Source: CAIOSQ01 sp044359885
GTDB taxonomy: Bacteria > Pseudomonadota > Alphaproteobacteria > CACIAM-22H2
NCBI GenBank assembly: GCA_044359885.1
Contig: JBIKLI010000044.1
Location: 1-18,023 of the forward strand
Direction of reading: 5' to 3'
DNA length: 18,023 bases
Shown: positions 1 to 5,713 of the stretch, in pieces
Layout of the letters: each line of letters opens with the position of its first letter
Position numbering within the stretch: position 1 is the first letter of the stretch
Made by a program: the position numbers and the translations under genes
The notes under the pieces: model-generated
Seen by the model: only the letters and a program-made list of their open reading frames with translations
Told to the model about the DNA's origin: nothing
Database searches by the model: none

Positions 1-1360
1 CGAGATGGTCACGGCCGATCACGACCGGCGCCTTCAGCTCGCCGCGCCGCACCATCTCGTTGAAGGCGAGACCGGCCCTGGCCCGGCCGCCCAGACCGAC
101 CCAGCAGATGCGTGCCGGCAGGCCCTGGAACCTGATGCGCGCACGCGCCATGTCGAGCCATCGATGCAGGTGCCGGTCCTCGGGGAAGAGTTCCTTCATC
201 TTCGCGTCGGTGCGGTAGATGTCCTCGGGGTCGCCGGACAGCGCGCACCAGCGGAACGGCCCCACGCCGCGGCAGAACAGCGGCCGGATATAGGCGGGCA
301 CGAAGCCCGGGAAGTCGAAGGCGTCGGCGACGCCCATCTCCTTGGCCATCTGACGGATGTTGTTGCCGTAGTCGAGCGTCGGCACGCCCATGCGATGGAA
401 GTCGAGCATGGCGCGGACATGGACCGCCATCGATTCCTTCGCCGCCGCCTCGACCCGCGCGGGATCGCTCTCGCGCAGCCGCGCATGCTCGTCGAGCGTC
501 CAGCCGACGGGCAGATAGCCGTTTATCGGATCGTGGGCCGAGGTCTGGTCGGTGACCATGTCGGGCCGCGCGCGGGCATCGCCGGCCCGGGCGCGGCGGA
601 CCAGCTCCGGGAACACGTCCGCAGCGTTGCCGAGCAGTCCGACCGAGATCGCTTCCCCCCTCGCCGTCGCGGCCCGGATCATGTCCAGCGCCTCGTCGAG
701 GTCCTTGGTCCAGCGATCGAGATATCCCGTCTCCAGCCGCTTCTCGATGCGGCTGGGCTGGCATTCGACCGCCAGCATGCAGGCCCCGGCGAAGACGGCG
801 GCCAGCGGCTGGGCGCCGCCCATGCCGCCGAGCCCGGCGGTCAGGATCCAGCGTCCGCGCAGGTCGCCGCCGTAATGCTGGCGGCCGGCCTCCACGAAGG
901 TCTCGTACGTGCCCTGCACGATGCCCTGAGAGCCGATGTAGATCCACGATCCGGCCGTCATCTGGCCGTACATCATCAGACCCTTGCGATCCAGCTCGTG
1001 GAAATGCGCCCAGTTGTTCCAATGCCCCACCAGGTTCGAATTGGCGAGCAGCACGCGCGGCGCATCGGGATGGGTCCGGAAGATGCCGACCGGCTTGCCG
1101 GACTGGACCAGCAGCGTCTCGTCGTCGGCCAGCGTCTTCAGGCTCGCGACGATGCGATCGAAGCTCTGCCAGTCGCGTGCCGCGCGGCCGATGCCGCCGT
1201 AAACGACCAGCTCTTCCGGCCGCTCGGCGACCTCGGCATCGAGATTGTTCATCAGCATGCGCATCGCCGCCTCGGTCTGCCAGGACCGGCAGACGCGGCC
1301 GGCTCCGCGCGGGGCTGCGATGCGGCGCGCGTTGTCGCGCCTGGAAGAAGCGGCGGTCAT
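1..1360 (-). CDS. hutU: Urocanate hydratase, 3' end cut off by the window
   Basis: HutU converts urocanate to imidazolone propionate in the cytoplasm, the second step of histidine degradation, using tightly bound NAD+. The 453 visible codons start MTAASSRRDN and carry family hallmarks: VVYGGIGRAARDW near 52-64, GRQHYGGDL at 159-167, GLGGMGGAQPLAA at 177-188, CQPSRIEKR at 200-208, YGNNIRQ at 331-337, and PARICWVG, whose Cys419 matches the conserved catalytic-region Cys410 of the Pseudomonas enzyme. Family members are about 555 residues, so roughly 100 C-terminal residues lie beyond the left edge. The start follows the stop of the upstream gene by 2 bases (TGA-CC-ATG), with GGGAG about 9 bases before it, so translation is probably coupled. 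It is the last visible gene of the hutH operon. Function is near certain; only the C-terminus is unseen. Confidence 0.96.
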   Translation of the reverse strand, partial: MTAASSRRDNARRIAAPRGAGRVCRSWQTEAAMRMLMNNLDAEVAERPEELVVYGGIGRAARDWQSFDRIVASLKTLADDETLLVQSGKPVGIFRTHPDAPRVLLANSNLVGHWNNWAHFHELDRKGLMMYGQMTAGSWIYIGSQGIVQGTYETFVEAGRQHYGGDLRGRWILTAGLGGMGGAQPLAAVFAGACMLAVECQPSRIEKRLETGYLDRWTKDLDEALDMIRAATARGEAISVGLLGNAADVFPELVRRARAGDARARPDMVTDQTSAHDPINGYLPVGWTLDEHARLRESDPARVEAAAKESMAVHVRAMLDFHRMGVPTLDYGNNIRQMAKEMGVADAFDFPGFVPAYIRPLFCRGVGPFRWCALSGDPEDIYRTDAKMKELFPEDRHLHRWLDMARARIRFQGLPARICWVGLGGRARAGLAFNEMVRRGELKAPVVIGRDHL

Positions 1361-1362
1361 GG

Positions 1363-1971
1363 TCACTGGTGCTCCCAGTCGTCGAGCTTGTCGGTGTTCG
1401 GCGGCGAGTAGCCGAGCAGGTCTCCCTGCGTGGTGACGCCCAGCCCGTTCAGCAGGCGGTTCGAGTAGTTGAAATAGGCGCAGACCTGGTTGGCCTCGAA
1501 GATCTCCGCGTCCGCGCAGCCGGCGGCGCGGCAGGCCGCGATGTCGGACTCCTCCATCTTCTGCGGCTGCAGCGTCAGCTTGCGCACGTAGCGCAGCAAC
1601 GCCAGCTCCCTGCCGTCGAAGACGCGCTCCGGCGCGCCGGCGGCCAGCGCCTCGTAGATCGACTTGGCACGCGCCTCGTCCTTCAGCAGGCGGGTCAGCC
1701 CGGCGAAGTGATGCGCGACCGAATAGTCGCAACGATTGGCGAGCGACGTGTAGATGCCGAGGCACTCCAGGAACCAGACCGGGGTCGTGTTGCCGGTGTG
1801 ATGCAGGACGCTCTTGTACAGCGCCGAGTGCCCTTCCATCGTGTGCGGGCGCAGCGAATGGATCTTCATCACGTTGTCGATCGAGCCGCCGGGTCCCTTC
1901 ACCCGGTCGTAGAGCTGGCGCAGATAGCCCTCCGACTCCTCGTATTGCAGCATCCTGATCCAGCTGGTCAT
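1363..1971 (-). CDS. Carboxymuconolactone decarboxylase/AhpD-fold protein with CxxS in place of CxxC
   Basis: This 202-residue, mostly helical protein belongs to the CMD/AhpD-like (peroxidase-related) group. In AhpD the active site is Glu, 11 residues, Cys, 2 residues, Cys, 3 residues, His. Here the spacing is kept exactly as Glu69, Cys81, Ser84, His88 (ANRCDYSVAHH), but the second Cys, the peroxidatic one in AhpD, is Ser (codon TCG). A thiol peroxidase activity is therefore doubtful; decarboxylase-like or binding roles are possible. The gene sits inside the hut operon. Its ATG overlaps the hutH stop (ATGA) with a strong GGAGGA ribosome site inside hutH, and hutU follows 2 bases after its stop. 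Co-translation suggests a role linked to histidine or urocanate catabolism, but I do not know the reaction. Family call is good; function is unknown. Confidence 0.85.
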   Translation of the reverse strand: MTSWIRMLQYEESEGYLRQLYDRVKGPGGSIDNVMKIHSLRPHTMEGHSALYKSVLHHTGNTTPVWFLECLGIYTSLANRCDYSVAHHFAGLTRLLKDEARAKSIYEALAAGAPERVFDGRELALLRYVRKLTLQPQKMEESDIAACRAAGCADAEIFEANQVCAYFNYSNRLLNGLGVTTQGDLLGYSPPNTDKLDDWEHQ

Positions 1972-3521
1972 CGTCCGTCCTCCGCTCGCGTTCCGCCGCT
2001 CGGCAGCAATCCTTCGGTCATCCAACGCCCGAACATCCCGCTCTCCACCATCATGCGCGCGGCGTCGATGTCGCCGGCCAGGAAGCGGTCGCGCTCGACC
2101 GGCGCCACGCGTTCGCGCAGGGCCGCGATCGCCGGAGCCAGCCGGGCGCCGGTCGCCAGCGGCGCGTGGAAGCCGATGCCGTCGCACGCCGCCATCAGCT
2201 CGATCCCGACGATGGTCGCGGTGTTGCGCGCCATCTCGCCGAGCCGGCGGGCGGCATGGGTCGCCATGCTGACATGATCCTCCTGGTTGGCGGAGGTCGG
2301 CAGGCTGTCGACGCTGGAGGGATGCGCCAGGGACTTGTTCTCGCTGGCCAGCGCGGCCGCCGTGACATGGGCGATCATGAAGCCGGAATTGAGCCCTGGC
2401 TCGCGGACCAGGAAGGCCGGCAGGCCCCCATTGGTCGCCGGATCGACCAGCATCGCGATCCGGCGCTCGGCGATCGAGCCGATCTCCGCGATCGCGATCG
2501 CAAGCAGGTCCGCGGCGATCGCCACCGGCTCGGCGTGGAAGTTCCCGCCGGACAGGATCTCGCCGGCCTCGGCGAAGACCAGCGGGTTGTCGGAGACGCC
2601 GTTGGCCTCGCGCAGGAAGATGTCGGCGGCGTGTCGCATGGAATCGAGGCAGGCGCCCATGACCTGGGGCATGCAGCGCAGGCAGTACGGATCCTGCACC
2701 CGTTCGCAATCGACATGCGAGGCGCGGATCGCGGAGCCCTCAAGCAGGTGGCGATAGACCGCCGCGACCTCGCGCTGGCCGCGCTGGCCGCGGATGGCGT
2801 GGATGCGGTCGTCGAAAGGCGCGTCGCTGCCCTTCGCGGCGTCGATGCTGAGCGCGCCGGCGACCATGGCCCCGGCGAAGGCGTCCTCGGCCGCGAACAG
2901 GCCTTCGAGCGCCAGGGCGGTCGACACCTGCGTGCCGTTGAGCAGCGCCAGCCCCTCCTTCGCCTCGAGGCGCAGAGGCTCCAGCCCGGCCAGCTGCAGC
3001 GCCCGTGCCGACGGCATGCGCTCGCCGCCGAAGAATGCCTCCCCGTGGCCGATCAGCGTGGCGCTCAGATGCGCGAGCGGCGCCAGATCGCCCGACGCGC
3101 CGACCGACCCCTTCGCCGGGATCACGGGCACGACGCCGCGGTTGATCGCCGCCAGCAGCGCCTCGATCACCGCCGGGCGGACGCCCGAATGGCCGCGCGC
3201 GAGGCTCGCAGCCTTGAGGATCGCGATCAGGCGCACGGTCTCGGGCGGCAGCGCGGGACCGACGCCGACGCTGTGCGACAGCACCAGCGCGGTCTGCAGG
3301 TCGCGCAGCCGGTCGGGTGCGATGCGCGTCGTCGCCAGCTTGCCGAAGCCGGTATTGACCCCGTAGACGGCGTCGCCGGTCGCGAGGACCCGTTCGACCG
3401 CCGCGGCCGCGGCCGCGACGCGCGGCGCCGCCTCCGGGTCGAGGACCAGAGGGCCGCGGGCGGACCGCCAGCGACGCAAGGCATCGAGTGTGAGGGCGCC
3501 GGGAGTGATCAAAGAGGCCAT
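1968..3521 (-). CDS. hutH: Histidine ammonia-lyase
   Basis: HutH removes ammonia from L-histidine to give trans-urocanate, the first step of histidine catabolism, in the cytoplasm as a homotetramer. The 517-residue product is of normal family length. The Ala142-Ser143-Gly144 triad that self-cyclises into the MIO electrophile lies in GSVGASGDLAPLAH. Tyr53 (YGVNTGFG), His83, Asn195 and Glu414 fall at the Pseudomonas enzyme's numbering, and Tyr279/Arg282 (QDPYCLRCMPQ) are shifted by one. This agreement fixes the start at MASLITPG, although no clear ribosome site precedes it. It is the first gene of a minus-strand operon with the CMD-like gene (ATGA overlap) and hutU. A 90-base region separates it from the divergent HD gene. 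I saw no typical HutC operator there. hutI, hutG and hutC are not in the window. Confidence 0.97.
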   Translation of the reverse strand: MASLITPGALTLDALRRWRSARGPLVLDPEAAPRVAAAAAAVERVLATGDAVYGVNTGFGKLATTRIAPDRLRDLQTALVLSHSVGVGPALPPETVRLIAILKAASLARGHSGVRPAVIEALLAAINRGVVPVIPAKGSVGASGDLAPLAHLSATLIGHGEAFFGGERMPSARALQLAGLEPLRLEAKEGLALLNGTQVSTALALEGLFAAEDAFAGAMVAGALSIDAAKGSDAPFDDRIHAIRGQRGQREVAAVYRHLLEGSAIRASHVDCERVQDPYCLRCMPQVMGACLDSMRHAADIFLREANGVSDNPLVFAEAGEILSGGNFHAEPVAIAADLLAIAIAEIGSIAERRIAMLVDPATNGGLPAFLVREPGLNSGFMIAHVTAAALASENKSLAHPSSVDSLPTSANQEDHVSMATHAARRLGEMARNTATIVGIELMAACDGIGFHAPLATGARLAPAIAALRERVAPVERDRFLAGDIDAARMMVESGMFGRWMTEGLLPSGGTRAEDGR

Positions 3522-3611
3522 GGCGAAAGCTAACGCGGCACGCCGGGAAAACGAGAGTGCAAATTTCGTCCGGCCATAGCAGTCTGACGAGGTCCGTCCC
3601 TGGAATGTCGC
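3522..3611. promoter_or_regulatory. Divergent intergenic region between hutH and the HD-domain gene
   Basis: These 90 bases must hold the 5' signals for both the hut operon (leftward) and the HD/2OG operon (rightward). The segment is locally less GC-rich (a GCAAATTTCG stretch near 3558-3567). I could not assign convincing -35/-10 pairs in either direction and found no TGTATATACA-type HutC operator. It is called regulatory from gene orientation only. Confidence 0.4.
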
Positions 3612-4220
3612 ATGACAGAAACCTGCAGCCGATTGCTCGATCCGTCCTGGTCCCATGTCGCCAAGGACACGCTCGACGATTTCAGGGCCGCCGACTGGGC
3701 CCTGCTCAATCGCCAGCGCCGGACCTACTACGCCGAGGAACAGGCGCGGCAGGCCCTGCGTCTGCTCGCCGCGAGCGCCGACGACGCCACGTTCGGGTAC
3801 CGCGTCAACAATTTCCGGCACTGCGTCCAGGCCGCGACGCTGGCGATGCAGGACGGGCGGGACGAGGACTATGTCGTCATGGCGCTGCTGCACGACATCG
3901 GCTTCATCGCCTGCCCGCAGAACCACGGACGCTTCGCCGCCCAGCTGCTGGCCCCCTATGTCGGCGAGGACCTGGTCTGGCTGCTCGAGCGCCACATGCA
4001 TTTCCAGTCGCTGCACTGCCACGAGCTGGAGGGCAACGACCGCTTCGTGCGCGAGCGCTGGCGAGGTCATCCCGCCTTCGACGCGACCGCGGAATTCGTC
4101 GCCCGTTACGACCAGAACACGATCACGCCCGGACTGCCGGAGGCGCCGCTGTCCGTGTTCGAGCCGCTCGTGCACCGCGTGTTCGCGCGGCCACCGCGCG
4201 ACCTGCCGCTGCCGCCGTGA
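3612..4220 (+). CDS. HD-domain protein with a PhnZ/TmpB-like diiron oxygenase ligand set
   Basis: This 202-residue protein has an HD fold. Visible ligands are His70 (NNFRHCVQAA), His94-Asp95 (LLHDIGF), His105 (QNHGRFAAQLL), His128 or His130 (LLERHMHF) and Asp167 (ARYDQNT). From memory, PhnZ uses H34, H58-D59, H80, H104 and D161. The 24-residue step from the first His to the HD pair is identical, and the H105-H128 step of 23 is close to PhnZ's 24. The full six-ligand set suits a mixed-valence diiron oxygenase (PhnZ, TmpB, myo-inositol oxygenase) at least as well as a phosphohydrolase. The PhnZ substrate-gating Tyr24/Glu27 positions appear to be Thr60/Tyr63 here, so a different substrate is likely. 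Only a weak GGA precedes the ATG. It is followed after 82 bases by a 2OG oxygenase. An ordinary HD hydrolase remains possible. Confidence 0.75.
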   Translation: MTETCSRLLDPSWSHVAKDTLDDFRAADWALLNRQRRTYYAEEQARQALRLLAASADDATFGYRVNNFRHCVQAATLAMQDGRDEDYVVMALLHDIGFIACPQNHGRFAAQLLAPYVGEDLVWLLERHMHFQSLHCHELEGNDRFVRERWRGHPAFDATAEFVARYDQNTITPGLPEAPLSVFEPLVHRVFARPPRDLPLPP

Positions 4221-4302
4221 CGCACGCCCCGCCGCAGCGCTAGTCTGCAGCCGTCCTTCCGCCCGCGCCCATCGCGCCACGACCGTTCCGAGAGCATCGA
4301 CC

Positions 4303-5286
4303 ATGGCCTATGCGACCGCCAAGACCATCGCCGTGGAGGAGATCCCGGTCATCGACGTCGCCGCGCTCGGCGCCGGCGACGTGCCGGCCCAGCTCGCCGT
4401 CGCTGCGCAGATGCGCGAGGCCGCCGAACGGATCGGCTTCTTCTATGTCAGCAATCACGGTGTGCCGCAGGCCACCATCGACGGGATCTTCGACGTCAGC
4501 CGCCGCTTCTTCGCCCTGCCGCCGGCAACCAAGGCGCGCGCGACCATCAACGAGATCCACCGCGGCTGGCTCGCCGTCGGCCAGGCCAAGATGTATGCCG
4601 GCGCAAAGATCGACCTGAAGGAGAGTTTCCTCTGGGGCCTCGAACTTGGCGCCGACGACCCGGACGTGAAGGCCGGCAAGAAGCTGATGGGGCCCAACCA
4701 GTGGCCCGACTTCATGCCCGAGATGCGCCCCGCACTGTCGGCCTATTACGACGCGGTCCTGAGCTGCGGCAGCCGCCTGCTGCGCGGCTTCGCGCTGAGC
4801 CTGGGCAGGCCGGCCGGCTTCTTCGAGCCGCATTTCCGCAAGCCGCTGGCGCGCGGATCGATGGTCTATTACCCGCCGCAGCCGCCCGATCTGGGCGAAC
4901 AGCAATTCGGCGTCGCGCCGCATACAGACTACGGCGGACTGACGCTGCTGTCGCAGGACATGACCGGCGGCCTCCAGGTCCTCAACAAGGCCGGGGAATG
5001 GATCACGGCGCATCCGATCCCCGGCACGCTGGTGATCAATGTCGGCGACCTGATGGCGCGCTGGACGAACAACCGTTTCAGCTCGAATGCGCATCGGGTG
5101 ATCAACACCTCCGGGCGCGAGCGCTACTCCGTCGCCGTGTTCTTCGATCCGTCCTTCGACACGGTGATCGATCCCCGCGACCTGCTCGACGATCCCGCGG
5201 CCGCCAGATATCCGCCGACGACCTGCGGCGAGTACATCGTCGGTCGCTTCGACAAGGCCTTCAAATACCGGCAGCGCGCCGGCTGA
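4303..5286 (+). CDS. 2-oxoglutarate/Fe(II)-dependent oxygenase, isopenicillin N synthase-like
   Basis: This 327-residue soluble enzyme has the two-part layout of the IPNS/plant-dioxygenase family. The N-terminal DIOX_N segment covers about residues 14-120 (IPVIDVAAL, GFFYVSNHGVP, RRFFALPPATK). The double-stranded beta-helix core covers about 180-285. The iron triad is His207-x-Asp209 (APHTDYGGLTLL) and His264 (SNAHRVIN), and Arg274-x-Ser276 (RERYSVAVFF) is the usual 2-oxoglutarate carboxylate anchor. All catalytic residues are present. The family hydroxylates, desaturates or cyclises small molecules, and the substrate cannot be read from sequence. Its pairing with the upstream HD protein resembles the oxygenase pairs PhnY/PhnZ and TmpA/TmpB, but those 2OG partners belong to the phytanoyl-CoA hydroxylase group, not this one. 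It ends 25 bases from the convergent soxG. Confidence 0.9.
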   Translation: MAYATAKTIAVEEIPVIDVAALGAGDVPAQLAVAAQMREAAERIGFFYVSNHGVPQATIDGIFDVSRRFFALPPATKARATINEIHRGWLAVGQAKMYAGAKIDLKESFLWGLELGADDPDVKAGKKLMGPNQWPDFMPEMRPALSAYYDAVLSCGSRLLRGFALSLGRPAGFFEPHFRKPLARGSMVYYPPQPPDLGEQQFGVAPHTDYGGLTLLSQDMTGGLQVLNKAGEWITAHPIPGTLVINVGDLMARWTNNRFSSNAHRVINTSGRERYSVAVFFDPSFDTVIDPRDLLDDPAAARYPPTTCGEYIVGRFDKAFKYRQRAG

Positions 5287-5287
5287 T

Positions 5288-5308
5288 CCCCGCGGCACCG
5301 GACCGGGG
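5288..5308. terminator. Possible bidirectional terminator hairpin
   Basis: Between the convergent 2OG oxygenase and soxG stops, CCCCG (5288-5292) can pair with CGGGG (5304-5308) across an 11-base loop. The stem is short and no T-tract follows on either strand, so termination is plausible from context but weakly supported. Confidence 0.3.
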
Positions 5309-5311
5309 CGG

Positions 5312-5713
5312 TCAGACCTGCCGCAGCCAGGCCTCGAACCAGGCGGCGTAGCTGCGCTCGACCCGCAATTCCCAGCGCTCGGACCCGGTGCGGCGCAGCA
5401 GGACGGCGATCCCGGCCATCGCGGTGCGCGTCGCGGCACCCTGGACGAACGTCGAGAGGTCGAGCGGGCAGGCCCGCGCCAGCAACGCCGCGGCGCCGGG
5501 GCCGGTCAGCGACCAGCCCTCCCAGGCGTCGCCGACATCGATCGCGAGCGCCGCCGGCAGCGCCGGCAGCTGGTCCGCCGTCGCGTCCAGTACCAAGTAT
5601 TCCTGCTCGCCCAGACGCAGGCAGGCGAAACCCGCCAGCGCCGCCGCGTCCGGTACGCCATCGACGGCGACCAGACGCTCCGGTCCCAGCGGCGACAGAT
5701 CGGCACCGGTCAT
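5312..5713 (-). CDS. soxG: Sarcosine oxidase gamma subunit, short form
   Basis: SoxG is the small GcvT-like subunit of heterotetrameric sarcosine oxidase (SoxBDAG). It has no cofactor of its own and packs against the large subunit. The C-terminal half shows the family pattern (WSLTGPGAAALLARACPLDLSTF, then a VERSYAAWFEAWL end). At 133 residues it is shorter than the roughly 150-210 I expect for characterised gamma subunits; the N-terminal region is reduced. The start overlaps the soxA stop as ATGA, and GAGGA precedes it by 7 bases inside soxA, which supports this start and argues against a longer protein. It is the last gene of the operon. Identity rests on both family motifs and position. 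Confidence 0.87.
   Translation of the reverse strand: MTGADLSPLGPERLVAVDGVPDAAALAGFACLRLGEQEYLVLDATADQLPALPAALAIDVGDAWEGWSLTGPGAAALLARACPLDLSTFVQGAATRTAMAGIAVLLRRTGSERWELRVERSYAAWFEAWLRQV

Noticed and set aside
5..1411. A 468-codon open frame on the plus strand opposite hutU, and similar long antisense frames opposite soxA, soxB and the SBP region
   Set aside because: They are Arg/Ala/Pro/Gly-rich with no recognisable motifs and lie opposite well-identified genes. High GC removes stop codons from the antisense frames.
3395..3425. GC-rich repeat-like run (GCCGCGGCC units) suggesting a tandem repeat
   Set aside because: It encodes the Ala-rich stretch near residues 35-41 of HutH, in frame; it is low-complexity coding sequence.
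3605..3607. Alternative ATG upstream of the HD gene
   Set aside because: It is in a different frame from the HD protein, and the frame it opens shows no family motif.
3612..5286. Direct naming of the pair as phnY/phnZ or tmpA/tmpB
   Set aside because: The 2OG partner is IPNS-like rather than PhyH-like, the PhnZ gating residues are not conserved, and no phosphonate genes are nearby.
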